The translations under genes and the position numbers were made by a program. Below, in pieces: positions 24,228 through 32,860 of a DNA stretch of 64,000 nt; position 1 is the first letter of the stretch; every line of letters begins with the position of its first letter. The notes below the pieces were generated by a model. It had not been told where the DNA came from and ran no database searches. It saw only the letters and a list, made by a program, of their open reading frames with translations. Source of the DNA: Amycolatopsis sp. 2-15 (GTDB lineage Bacteria > Actinomycetota > Actinomycetes > Mycobacteriales > Pseudonocardiaceae). The DNA lies in the NCBI RefSeq assembly GCF_030285625.1, contig NZ_CP127294.1, positions 4,436,501 to 4,500,500 on the forward strand, given 5' to 3'.

Positions 24228-26057
24228 TCACTGGGTGAGGTCGTAAACGGTCGTGTTGCCGACGGCGGTGGCGGTGAAGTTCGCCGCGACCCACTCGGTG
24301 ATCTCGCTGGAGCCGCCGCCGGGCCCGCCGCCGCGGCCGCCGTCGACGTAGTAGGAGATCTGGCCGTTCGACACGTACTGCTGGAACTCCGCCGGCGTCG
24401 GCGCCGCGTCGCTGCCGGACCAGCCGCCGATGCCGATCACGGACTTGCCGCTGGCCAGCTCCAAGCTCGCGGCCGACTGCGAGCCCGTGGTGGCGGCGGC
24501 CCACTTCGTGGTGGTCTGCGACAGCAGCCGGCCCACTTCGGAGTCGGCTGGTTCGTCACCGAAGCCGCCGCCGAAACCCCGGTTGGTGGCCGGGCCGGAC
24601 GTCGGGATGGAGCCGGTGTGGGGCTGAGCGGCCGTGTCGACGGCGTACGCGGCGGTGCCGAGCCCGAGCGTCAGGACGCTCGCCGCGGCCAGGACCACCA
24701 GCGCCTTGCGGAGCGGGGGCACGCCGACGACCACGACCGTCGCGACGAGCACCCCCAACACCACGATGATCCACCGCAGCGCGGGGAACCAGTCGGGCGT
24801 GCGGTCGAGGAGGATGAAGCTCCACACGGCCGTCACGGCGATCATCGCGCCGAGCACGGCCCGTGGCGCGGTTTGTGCGCGGCCTTGCCACAGCGCGTGG
24901 CCGGAAATCGCGACCAGGGCGGCGATCGCGGGGGCGAGCTGCACGGCGTAGTACGGGTGGACGGTGCCGCTCATGAAGCTGAACACCAGCCCCGTGACGA
25001 CCAACCACCCGCCCCAGACGACAAGCGCGGCGCGGGTGCGGTCGGTGCGCGCGGCGCGGCGAGTGAACCACAGGCCGGCGACGATTCCGATGACCGCGGC
25101 GGGCAGCAGCCAGGAGACCTCCGTGCCGAAGCTGGGGCCGAACATCCGGCCGAGGCCGGAGCTGCCGCCGAACATCGTGTTGCCACCCGCGTTGCCGCCT
25201 CCGCCGAAGCCGCCTCCACCGTTGCCTTCGCCGCCGAAGATGCGGCCGAGACCGTTGTAGCCGAGGGCGAGCTCCAAAAGGCTGTCGCCGGTGCTGCCGC
25301 CGATATAGGGACGTGAGGCCGCAGGCCACAGCTCGACGAGCGCCACGAACCAGCCCGCGGACACGACCACGGCGGCCGCGGCGGCCAGGAGGTGGAGCAA
25401 GCGCTTCCCGAGCGTCGTCGGAGCGGCGATGAGGTAGGCCAGCGCGAAGGCGGGCAGGACGAGGAAGGCCTGCATCATCTTCGTCAGGAAACCGAAGCCG
25501 ATGGCCACGCCGGCCAGTGCCAGCCAGCCCGGGCTCGCCTTTTCCAGCGCACGCACGGTGAAGTAGGCGGCGGCGATGAGCAGGAGGACGAGCAGGGCGT
25601 CGGGGTTGTCGAAGCGGAACATCAGCGCGGCCACGGGCGTCAGCGCGAGGCCGGCGCCGGCGAGGAGGCCGGGGACGGGGCCGGAGACACGGCGCACCGT
25701 GAGGTAGAGCAGGCCGACGGACGCGACGCCCATGAGCGCCTGCGGGGCCAGCACCGTGAAGCTGGAGAAGCCGAAGATGCGGGCGAAGGCCGTGCCGACC
25801 CAGAGGGCGGCGGGCGGTTTGTCGACGGTGATCACGTTGCCGGCGTCGAGCGAGCCGAAGAGCCAGGCCTCGACGTTCTGCGTGCCGGACTGCACGGCGG
25901 CGGCGTAAAAGGAGTTGCCGAAGCCCGAGGCGGTGAGATCCCAGAAGTAGAGCACGGCCGTGAGCGCGAGGAGGCCGAACACAGCCGGGCGACCCCAGCG
26001 TTGCTCTTTGCGATGTGCGGGTTTCTGTCTGGCGGGGACGGCGAGCGTGGCAGTCAT
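24228..26057 (-). CDS. GT39/ArnT-type membrane glycosyltransferase with YkcB-like C-terminal domain (copy 1)
   Basis: A 609-residue polytopic membrane protein. The N-terminal half is a GT-C glycosyltransferase (ArnT/PMT type): FWDLTASGFGNSFYAAAVQSG, the VDKPPAALW loop, RFDNPDALLVLLL. A glycine-rich insert (GGGGFGGGGNAGG) lies near residue 270, and a second Gly-rich linker leads to a soluble C-terminal domain (SVIGIGGWSGSDAAPT, ISYYVDGG). This architecture matches B. subtilis YkcB, which uses a polyprenyl-phosphate sugar. Start ATG 26057 overlaps by 4 bases the stop of the GT2-GtrA gene, so the donor synthase and transferase are coupled. A paralogue lies at 28387-30246. It likely glycosylates a wall polymer or protein outside the membrane. 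Confidence 0.85.
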   Translation of the reverse strand: MTATLAVPARQKPAHRKEQRWGRPAVFGLLALTAVLYFWDLTASGFGNSFYAAAVQSGTQNVEAWLFGSLDAGNVITVDKPPAALWVGTAFARIFGFSSFTVLAPQALMGVASVGLLYLTVRRVSGPVPGLLAGAGLALTPVAALMFRFDNPDALLVLLLIAAAYFTVRALEKASPGWLALAGVAIGFGFLTKMMQAFLVLPAFALAYLIAAPTTLGKRLLHLLAAAAAVVVSAGWFVALVELWPAASRPYIGGSTGDSLLELALGYNGLGRIFGGEGNGGGGFGGGGNAGGNTMFGGSSGLGRMFGPSFGTEVSWLLPAAVIGIVAGLWFTRRAARTDRTRAALVVWGGWLVVTGLVFSFMSGTVHPYYAVQLAPAIAALVAISGHALWQGRAQTAPRAVLGAMIAVTAVWSFILLDRTPDWFPALRWIIVVLGVLVATVVVVGVPPLRKALVVLAAASVLTLGLGTAAYAVDTAAQPHTGSIPTSGPATNRGFGGGFGDEPADSEVGRLLSQTTTKWAAATTGSQSAASLELASGKSVIGIGGWSGSDAAPTPAEFQQYVSNGQISYYVDGGRGGGPGGGSSEITEWVAANFTATAVGNTTVYDLTQ

Positions 26058-27349
26058 GGGGTCTCCTCGGACGGGCGCCGGCCGGGGTTGAACACCCAGC
26101 CGCGCAGCAGCAGGAAGCGCAGCACCGTGGCGGCGAGGTTCGCCAGCACGAGCACGGTGGTCTCCAGCACGAGCCCGGGGTGGGTCGTGTGGTTGAGCAG
26201 GGCCAGCGAGCCGCTGGTGAGCACGAGGCCGAGACCGAACACGATCAGGCCCTCGAACTGGTGGCGCCCGGCCCCGCCGCGGCCGCGGACGCCGAACGTG
26301 ACGCGGCGGTTCACCGCGGTGTTGGCGACGGCCGTGACGAACAGAGCCAGGAAGTTCGCGGGTTGCGAGCCGATTCCGTTGCGCAACAAGAGGAACAGCA
26401 GCAGGTATGCGGCGGTGCTGGCGACCCCGACCGCGGCAAAGCGCACGAGCTGCTTCACGAGGCTGGGCGAGACGCCGGGCGCGGTGACGCCGATGGGCTC
26501 GCGGCCGAGCTGCTCGCGCAGGCGGCGCACGGGGATCGCGCCGGTGAACGTGGCGCGCGTGATGCGCACGATGCCCTTGAGGTCTTCGGTGGCAGTCTTG
26601 ACGATGTGGACGGACGAACCGGGGTCGTCCACCCAATCGACCGGCACTTCGTGGATCCTCAGACCCGAGCGCTGGGCGAGGACGAGGAGCTCGGTGTCGA
26701 AGAACCAGCCCGTGTCCTGCACGTGGGGGAGCAGGCGGCGGGCGACGTCGGCGCGGATGGCCTTGAAGCCGCACTGCGCGTCGGAGAACCGGGCGGCGAG
26801 CGCGCTTTTGAGGATGAGGTTGTAGCAGCGGGAAATGAACTCACGTTTCGGCCCTCGCACCACACGCGCACCGCGTGCGAGCCGGCTGCCGATGGCGAGG
26901 TCCGAGTGACCCGAGAGCAGCGGCGCCACGAGCGGCTGCAGGGCGGCGAGATCGGTGGAGAGGTCGACGTCCATGTAGGCCAGCACCTGGGCGTCCGAAG
27001 TGGACCAGACGGCGTTGAGTGCGCGGCCGCGACCCTTCTCGCCGAGGTGGTGGACCTCGACCTGGGCGAACTCTCTGGCGAGCCGCTCGGCGACGTGGAG
27101 CGTCTTGTCGGTGCTCGCGTTGTCCGCGATGGTGATGCGGTAGGCGTAGCCGGCTTGCTCCTCGAGGTGCGCGTGCAGGCGGCGGATGCAGGGCTCCAGG
27201 TCGGTTTCCTCGTTGTACACCGGAATCACGACGTCGAGCACCGGCTGCGGCCCACCGAGGCCGACCGGCGTCGACCCGGGCCGGGGCTGGGGCACTTCGG
27301 CCTTGGCCCCGGTTCCGGTTCCGTTTCGGGAGGGTGCGGTGGCGTTCAT
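26054..27349 (-). CDS. GT2 polyprenyl-phosphate glycosyltransferase fused to GtrA domain
   Basis: About 431 residues. The N-terminal DPM1-like GT2 domain shows LDVVIPVYNEETDL, ADNASTDKT, the metal-binding DVDLSTD and GFKAIRADVARRLLP. The C-terminal GtrA-like domain has four membrane helices (LVRFAAVGVASTAAYLLLFLL, NFLALFVTAVANTAVNRRVTF and two more). It should make a polyprenyl-phosphate sugar on the cytoplasmic face and help flip it. The 4-base overlap with the downstream GT39 gene supports a donor-transferase pair. The start is uncertain: ATG 27349, 27358 and 27424 are all in frame and none has a clear ribosome site; 27349 is used because the preceding codons look non-coding. Confidence 0.87.
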   Translation of the reverse strand: MNATAPSRNGTGTGAKAEVPQPRPGSTPVGLGGPQPVLDVVIPVYNEETDLEPCIRRLHAHLEEQAGYAYRITIADNASTDKTLHVAERLAREFAQVEVHHLGEKGRGRALNAVWSTSDAQVLAYMDVDLSTDLAALQPLVAPLLSGHSDLAIGSRLARGARVVRGPKREFISRCYNLILKSALAARFSDAQCGFKAIRADVARRLLPHVQDTGWFFDTELLVLAQRSGLRIHEVPVDWVDDPGSSVHIVKTATEDLKGIVRITRATFTGAIPVRRLREQLGREPIGVTAPGVSPSLVKQLVRFAAVGVASTAAYLLLFLLLRNGIGSQPANFLALFVTAVANTAVNRRVTFGVRGRGGAGRHQFEGLIVFGLGLVLTSGSLALLNHTTHPGLVLETTVLVLANLAATVLRFLLLRGWVFNPGRRPSEETP

Positions 27350-27478
27350 GGCAGCCATCGTTCGGCCCCCGGCTTTGGCCGGCTTGTGGCGGCGCTGTGG
27401 GGCGCCTGTGGGTCGGTTCCCCATCGGGTGATCTTGAACGGCTCGGGGTTGCAGCGGACTCGCTGTGCAGCGCGGCGT

Positions 27479-27721
27479 TCAGGGCCGAGAGCCCCTGCGG
27501 AGCTCACCGACGGGCACAGCCGCCTCACCGGGGACGGCGGGGCAGACCCAGGCCGCGACGCCGTTGAGGACCAGCGGGGTCATGGGATGGCCGTGGTCGT
27601 GATCGACACAGTGCGGCCAGGCAACACCTCGGCCACCAGGGCGGTGGTTCTCCAGGACGAGGTCCTGAGCGAAGGAGGCGAGCGCGGGGCTGTCCGGCGC
27701 CCCGCCGCCGTTGGGTACTCC
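27479..27721 (-). CDS. possible small hypothetical protein, start unclear
   Basis: The 390-bp gap between the GT2 gene and the ASCH gene holds a minus-strand frame ending at 27479 whose last 65 codons have GC-rich third positions and a protein-like sequence (ALASFAQDLVLENH, AWPHCVDHDHGHP, VLNGVAAWVCPA). CVDHDHGHP and the later Cys suggest a metal site. No in-frame start codon is clear. An ATG in another frame (MPGLTREYPT, near 27741) precedes it, so an indel or a non-standard start is possible. No family recognised. Confidence 0.35.
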   Translation of the reverse strand, partial: GVPNGGGAPDSPALASFAQDLVLENHRPGGRGVAWPHCVDHDHGHPMTPLVLNGVAAWVCPAVPGEAAVPVGELRRGSRP

Positions 27722-27818
27722 CGCGTCAGCCCAGGCATCGCTGCGCCGGTGCGTTCGGGTTGGGCAGGCTGAATCGCCGCCCGAGTGCTGTGCCGGGGGT
27801 TGCTCGTAGGATGGGCGG

Positions 27819-28412
27819 ATGCTGTTCGAGGCACGGCTGCGGGAAGGCATCCACGCGGGGCGCGTGACCGTGATGGTGCGCAGGTGGGCGCGCAACAAGG
27901 CGATCGCCGGGCATCGGTACCGCACGGGCGTGGACCTGATCGAGGTGGAGCACGTCGACGAGGTGACCGTCGCGGATCTGACGGACGAGGACGCCGCGGC
28001 GGCCGGATACGCGGATCTGGCGGAGCTGGTTTCGAACCTGCGTGGCGACGAGTCGGTGCCGTTGTACCGGGTCTCGTTCCACGTCGTGCAGAGCGGGGAT
28101 CCGCGGGCCGCGCTGGCGGCCGACGCGGCGTTGTCGGGTCCGGACGTCGAGGCGATTTCCGCGCGGTTGACGAGGTTTGACGCCTCAGGTCCGGCTGGGC
28201 CGTGGACGAGGGCTGCTTTGGAGGCGATCGCGGCGAACCCGGGGCTGCGGGCGGGGACGCTGGCCGAGCAGCTGGGGTGGGCGGAGCTGCTGGTGTTCAA
28301 GCGGTCCGTGCGCAAGCTGAAGGATCTGGGCCTCACGCTCTCGCTCGAGGTGGGCTACCGGATTTCGCCGCGAGGCGCGGCTTATCTCAGTTTGTCAGGT
28401 CGTACACGGTGA
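27819..28412 (+). CDS. ASCH domain-containing protein
   Basis: A 197-residue soluble protein. Residues 1-100 form an ASCH/PUA-like RNA-binding fold (LREGIHAGRVTVMVRRWARNK, HRYRTGVDLIEVEHVDEVTV, YRVSFHVV). The C-terminal part (AALEAIAANPG to GYRISPRGAAYL) looks like a winged helix. Similar two-domain proteins are frequent in Actinobacteria with no assigned role; the ASCH fold suggests nucleotide or RNA recognition. Start ATG 27819. Its 3' end overlaps the end of the convergent GT39 gene by 26 bp. Confidence 0.75.
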   Translation: MLFEARLREGIHAGRVTVMVRRWARNKAIAGHRYRTGVDLIEVEHVDEVTVADLTDEDAAAAGYADLAELVSNLRGDESVPLYRVSFHVVQSGDPRAALAADAALSGPDVEAISARLTRFDASGPAGPWTRAALEAIAANPGLRAGTLAEQLGWAELLVFKRSVRKLKDLGLTLSLEVGYRISPRGAAYLSLSGRTR

Positions 28413-30246
28413 CACCGTCCACTGTGGTCGCCCGGAAGTGGTCGGCGACCCAGGTGGCGATCTGCTGGGCGTCGTCGCTGCCGGAGCTGCCTTGCATCAT
28501 GAGGCCGTCGCCGAGGAAGTAGTGGATTTGTCCATCGTGGACGTATTGCTGGAACTGGGCCAGGGTCGGGTACGGGTCGGTGCCGTTGAAGCCGCCGACG
28601 GCGAGGACGGGGAGGTTGCTCGCGAGCTGGTAGCCGGCGGCGTTGTTGGAGCCGACGGTGGCGGCGGTCCAGGTGTGGCCGGGGACTTGCAGGAGTGCGG
28701 TGAGGTTCGGGCCGGGGGTCACGGTGCCGAAGAGGCCACCGGCCATGCCGCCGCCACGACCGCCGCCTCCGAAGCCGCCACCACCGAAGCCTCGGCCGGT
28801 TGACGGCCCGGCCGAGGGAATGGCGCCGCCGTGGGGAGTCGCCGCTGTGGCGATCGTGTAAGCGCCCGAAGCGGCCAGCAGCGTCACCAGGCCCAGGACC
28901 GCGAGCCCCCGCGCGGCGGTGCGGCCGAGCTGGTTGACGAAGAACACCGCGACCGCCGCGGACAGCCCCGCGACCAGAATCGCGGGCGCCAGCCACGGTT
29001 GCCAGGACGGTTCGGCCATCAGCAGGACGTAGGAGGTCACGGCCGTGAGTGCGAGACCGCCGCTGAGCGCGCCGGCTGCGGCGGGGTCGTCGCGCAGGCG
29101 CCACAGCTGCACCACGGCCGTGCCGACGAGCGCCGCGACGGCCGGGGCCAGGGCGACCGTGTAGTACGGGTGGATGATGCCGCCCATGTAGCTGAAGACG
29201 ATCGCGGTCACCAGCAGCCAGCCGCCCCAGATCACGAGTGCCGCGCGGCTGCGGTCGGTGCGGGGCGCTCGGCGCGTGAACCACAGGCCGGCGCCCAGCG
29301 CGAGCAGCGCGGCGGGCAGCAGCCACGCGATGCCGCCGGCCATTTCGCTGCCGAACAGGCGGAAGAGGCCCGTGGTGCCCCACCCGCCGCCGCGTCCGCC
29401 GCCGACGCTGCCGGTCTCGTCGCCGGTGATGCGGCCGAAGCCGTTGTAGCCGAAGGTGAGGCCGAGGAGGCTGTTGTCCTGGGAACCGCCGATGTAGGGC
29501 CGGTCCGCGGCGGGCCACAGCGCGACCGCCGCGAGGTACCAGCCGGCCGACACGATGACGGCTCCCAGTGCGCCGGCGAGGTGGAGCAAGCGTTTGCTGA
29601 TCGGCGTCGGCGCGGCGATCAGGTAGGCGAGGCCCAGCGCGGGCAGCACGAGGAACGCCTGCAGCATCTTCGCGAGAAACCCGAACCCGACGGCCACTCC
29701 CGCCAGCGCGAGCCACTTCGGACTGGCCTTCTCGATCGCCCGCACCGTGGCGTGGGCGGCGGTGATGAGCAACAGGACGAGAAGCGCGTCGGGATTGTTG
29801 AAGCGAAAGATCAACGCGGCGGCGGGGGTGAGGCTCAGGACCGTCCCGGCCAGCAGTCCGGCCGCGGCTCCGGAGGTGCGGCGGACGGTCGCGTAGAGCA
29901 GATATGTCGACCCGACCCCCATCAGCGCCTGCGGGACGAGCACGCTCCACGCGTTCACGCCGAACAGGCGCGTCGCCAGGCCCATCACCCACAGCGCGGC
30001 GGGGGTTTTGTCGACCGTGATGCCGTTGGCCGCGTCGCTGGACCCGAAGAACCACGCCTTCCAGCTCTGCGCGCCCGCCTGGGCGGCCGCGGAGTAGAAC
30101 GCGTTGGCCCACCCGGAGGCGCTGAGGTCCACCACGTACAGCACGGCCGTACCGGCGAGCAGGACGGCCAACGCCGGCCGCACCCAACGGGGCCGGGTGA
30201 CGTCCACCCGCTTCGGCTGTGCGGCGGGAATCGCGACTGCGGTCAT
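28387..30246 (-). CDS. GT39/ArnT-type membrane glycosyltransferase with YkcB-like C-terminal domain (copy 2)
   Basis: A 619-residue paralogue of the 24228-26057 protein with the same plan: GT-C membrane half (VVDLSASGWANAFYSAAAQ, VDKTPAALWVMG, RFNNPDALLVLLL), glycine-rich linkers (GGGGFGGGGRGGG) and a soluble C-terminal domain (VLAVGGFNGTDPYPT, IHYFLGDG). The frame continues upstream, but ATG 30246 gives the same short N-terminus as copy 1. It lacks its own GT2 partner and may share the polyprenyl-phosphate donor made by the neighbouring GT2-GtrA. It lies downstream of the histidine kinase on the same strand (110 bp), suggesting co-transcription. Confidence 0.85.
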   Translation of the reverse strand: MTAVAIPAAQPKRVDVTRPRWVRPALAVLLAGTAVLYVVDLSASGWANAFYSAAAQAGAQSWKAWFFGSSDAANGITVDKTPAALWVMGLATRLFGVNAWSVLVPQALMGVGSTYLLYATVRRTSGAAAGLLAGTVLSLTPAAALIFRFNNPDALLVLLLITAAHATVRAIEKASPKWLALAGVAVGFGFLAKMLQAFLVLPALGLAYLIAAPTPISKRLLHLAGALGAVIVSAGWYLAAVALWPAADRPYIGGSQDNSLLGLTFGYNGFGRITGDETGSVGGGRGGGWGTTGLFRLFGSEMAGGIAWLLPAALLALGAGLWFTRRAPRTDRSRAALVIWGGWLLVTAIVFSYMGGIIHPYYTVALAPAVAALVGTAVVQLWRLRDDPAAAGALSGGLALTAVTSYVLLMAEPSWQPWLAPAILVAGLSAAVAVFFVNQLGRTAARGLAVLGLVTLLAASGAYTIATAATPHGGAIPSAGPSTGRGFGGGGFGGGGRGGGMAGGLFGTVTPGPNLTALLQVPGHTWTAATVGSNNAAGYQLASNLPVLAVGGFNGTDPYPTLAQFQQYVHDGQIHYFLGDGLMMQGSSGSDDAQQIATWVADHFRATTVDGVTVYDLTN

Positions 30247-30356
30247 GACAGTCACCCTGTCGGCCCTGCCTGGGCCGCCGTTGTGGACACCCTGTGTGCC
30301 TCCTGTGCGACGGGATGTCACAGGGTGAGCGGACATCACGGGTGGTAGGGGAGGAA

Positions 30357-31844
30357 TCAGGCTTCGATCTGCGCGGGTTCGCCGGTGCGCTGGGCGGGGA
30401 CCGAGACCGGCAGCCGGACCGCGAACTCCGTCCGCCCGGGAATGCTGTGCACCTCGATGGTCCCGTAGTGCGCCACCAGGACGGCCGCCGCGATGGCCAG
30501 GCCGAGGCCGGTCGAGCCGGCGGCCCGCGAGCGCGAGGAGTCCCCGCGGGCGAAGCGTTCGAAGACGGCCGGGAGGAGGTCCGGGGGGATGCCCGGGCCG
30601 TTGTCGGTGACGGTGATGACGGCGGTGCCGTCGGCGGAGCGGGCCAGCGACGTCACGACGGTGGTGCCGGGTGGGGTGTGGACGCGGGCGTTGGCCAGCA
30701 AATTCGCCAGGACCTGGTGGAGGCGCTGGACGTCGCCCAGCACGAGCACGGGGGAGTCGGGCAGGCGGAGCTCCCAGTGGTGCGAGGGGCCGGCCACGTG
30801 GGCGTCCCCGACGGCGTCGGCGACGAGGCGGGCCAGGTCGACTTCGGCGACGTCGAGGGGGCGGCCGGCGTCGAGGCGGGCGAGGAGCAGGAGGTCTTCG
30901 ACCAGCGTCGTCATGCGGTCGGCCTCGGATTCGATGCGGGTCATGGACCGGGCGACGTCCGGGGGCACGTGCATGCGGCTGCGGCCGGCGAGCTCGGCGT
31001 AGCCGCGGATGGCGGCCAGAGGTGTACGCAGCTCGTGGCTGGCGTCGGCGACGAAGCGGCGTACGCGCATTTCGCTGGCGTGCCTCGCTTCCAGCGCGGC
31101 GGAAATGTGGCCGAGCATGAGGTTGAGCGCCGAGCCGACCTGGCCGACTTCCGTGCGGGGGTCGGTGTCGCCGTCAGGAACGCGGACGGACAGGTCCACG
31201 TAGCCGCGGTCCAGCGGCAGCTCGGAGACGCGGGCGGCCGTCGCGGCGACGCGGTCGAGCGGGCGCAAAGTCCGCCGGACCGCGAAGGCGCCGATGAACG
31301 CCGCGCCCGTGACGCCGGCGGCCGCGACGCCGAAGAGGATCAGGCCGACCGTGAGCAGCGTCTGGTGCACTTGTTCCAGCGGCACACCGGTCACCACCAC
31401 CCCGTCGGGAATCGGGGTTGCGGTGAGGCGGTAGTCGCCGAGATCGCCGACGGTGCGCGAGTACGCGTGGCCGTCGGCCGGCAGGCTCTGCAACGCCGCG
31501 AGCTGGTCGGCGGTGAGCGTGACGCGCTGGCCGTGCTGGGACAGCGAGCCGCCGTCGATGAGCCGGCCGCCGGAGAAGTGGGCGTTGACGGTGCCGGCGC
31601 CCTGCCCGGGCGCGTCGACCGGGTTGTGGCCGCCCAGCGGCCCGCCGTGCGTCGCGAAGTCCTGCGCGCGGCCGGCGGCGGCGTAGAGCTGCCCGTCGGT
31701 CTGGTCGATGAGGAACGCGCGCAACGCGAACTCGCTCACCACCCCGATCACCAGGCACACCAGCGACAGCAGCGCCACGATCGCCACGGTCAGCTTCACG
31801 CGCAACGACAACCGCCCGAAGCGGGTCCTCGCGCGCTGTGTCAT
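30357..31844 (-). CDS. sensor histidine kinase without adjacent response regulator
   Basis: A 495-residue HK. First membrane helix at about 17-37, an extracytoplasmic sensor of about 125 residues, a second helix at about 162-188, HAMP, the HisKA phosphoacceptor His270 (ADASHELRTPLAAIRGY), then the ATPase domain with NLLANARVHTP (N box), DNGPGIP (G1) and GSTGLGLAIA (G2). ATG 31844 is chosen from domain start; the frame continues upstream over the divergent gene. Usually such kinases are encoded with an OmpR-type regulator, but none is adjacent here: upstream is a divergent secreted protein and downstream a GT39 gene. It may sense envelope state and control the linked glycosyltransferase. Confidence 0.9.
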   Translation of the reverse strand: MTQRARTRFGRLSLRVKLTVAIVALLSLVCLVIGVVSEFALRAFLIDQTDGQLYAAAGRAQDFATHGGPLGGHNPVDAPGQGAGTVNAHFSGGRLIDGGSLSQHGQRVTLTADQLAALQSLPADGHAYSRTVGDLGDYRLTATPIPDGVVVTGVPLEQVHQTLLTVGLILFGVAAAGVTGAAFIGAFAVRRTLRPLDRVAATAARVSELPLDRGYVDLSVRVPDGDTDPRTEVGQVGSALNLMLGHISAALEARHASEMRVRRFVADASHELRTPLAAIRGYAELAGRSRMHVPPDVARSMTRIESEADRMTTLVEDLLLLARLDAGRPLDVAEVDLARLVADAVGDAHVAGPSHHWELRLPDSPVLVLGDVQRLHQVLANLLANARVHTPPGTTVVTSLARSADGTAVITVTDNGPGIPPDLLPAVFERFARGDSSRSRAAGSTGLGLAIAAAVLVAHYGTIEVHSIPGRTEFAVRLPVSVPAQRTGEPAQIEA

Positions 31845-32015
31845 GACACGAGCGTGCGGGCGCCGGGTGTGGGCCGCATGTGTGCTGCCTGTGAGCCCGC
31901 TGTGATGTCGGCTGTCCGAAAAGTCGGGGTCACCGGCTGGGCTGCCGACGGCCACAGTCCCGGCACAGACTTCGCCTCGACGGTGGTGGTCATCCCCCCG
32001 TTGAAGGAGCACGTG

Positions 32016-32519
32016 ATGACTGAACAGTCCACTCAGGACACCCAGCCCTGGGGTGCAACGCCGAGCAGCCCGGACCCCCGGCGCAAGTGGATGGCCGGCG
32101 GGGTCGCCGCCGCGGTCGCCGTCGGTGGCGGCGCCGCGATCTGGCTCGCGAGCAGCTCCACGGACGCCGGCACGGCCACCGCCGCCGGCCCGGGCACGGG
32201 CGGCTTCGGCCAAGGCGGCCCCGGTGGCCCTGCCGGCGCCGGCGTCCTTGGCCAAGCCCTCCACGGCGAATTCACCACCACCGACGACACCGGCACCTAC
32301 GTGACGAAGTTCCTCCAGACCGGCAAAGTCACCGCCCTGTCCGCCACCTCCCTCACCGCCCAGAGCGACGACGGCTTCACCAAGACCTACACCCTCGACT
32401 CGGCCACGGCGACAGGCATCACCAACGGCGAAGAGGTCACCATCGTCGCCACGACCTCCGGAGACACGGCCACGGCCACCTCGGTCACGGAAGCGATGGA
32501 TGGGCCGCCGTCACAGTAG
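32016..32519 (+). CDS. membrane-anchored glycine-rich hypothetical protein
   Basis: A 167-residue protein with a hydrophilic start, one membrane segment (WMAGGVAAAVAVGGGAAIWLA, in two parts about residues 25-45), a Gly-rich linker (GTGGFGQGGPGGPAGAG) and an extracytoplasmic part of about 90 residues rich in Thr (TYVTKFLQTGKVTALSATS, DGFTKTYTLDSAT). That tail resembles small beta-barrel DUF5666-like domains, but I am not sure. Start ATG 32016 follows GAAGGAG (a GTG sits directly before). Divergent from the histidine kinase with a 171-bp gap, so the kinase might regulate it, and it may be a secreted partner or sensor target. The stop lies inside the first unit of a tandem repeat. Confidence 0.65.
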   Translation: MTEQSTQDTQPWGATPSSPDPRRKWMAGGVAAAVAVGGGAAIWLASSSTDAGTATAAGPGTGGFGQGGPGGPAGAGVLGQALHGEFTTTDDTGTYVTKFLQTGKVTALSATSLTAQSDDGFTKTYTLDSATATGITNGEEVTIVATTSGDTATATSVTEAMDGPPSQ

Positions 32520-32860
32520 ATCCGTCGGCCGCTGGCTCCGCGCACGACCGCCCAAACGCGCGGCATCCCCGAGCTGCGGGACGACCGGACGAGCACCAAC
32601 CGACAGCGACCGGCGTCCCGCCGTCACCGCAGCTCCTCCGCTGCGGCAGAGGGCAGCGCGGCGTAAGACCGCCGCACGTCGTGGCATGCGAGCGGCGGGG
32701 TTGGAGTCGGCCGGGAGCGGATGACCGTCCGCCGTCACATTATTTCCGGAGCGGCAGCAAGGGCTTACTCGGCGCAAGACGGCCGCCGCTGGTGGTGCGT
32801 GAGCGCCGGGCCGGGCCGGCCAGAAGCGGATGACCGGCCGCCGTCACAGTAGCTCCCGAG
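32505..32860. repeat. about 110-bp degenerate tandem repeat, four units
   Basis: CCGCCGTCAC starts at 32505, 32618, 32729 and 32838, spacings of 113, 111 and 109 bp. The last three units share a following block GAGCGGCAGCAAGGGCTT (exact at two sites, GCTGCGGCAGAGGGC in the other) and a preceding GCGGATGACCG at two sites. The last unit contains the true 3' end and stop of the kinase gene, so the block looks like decayed duplications of that gene end. The spacer 32520-32843 has no gene I can support. Confidence 0.65.
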
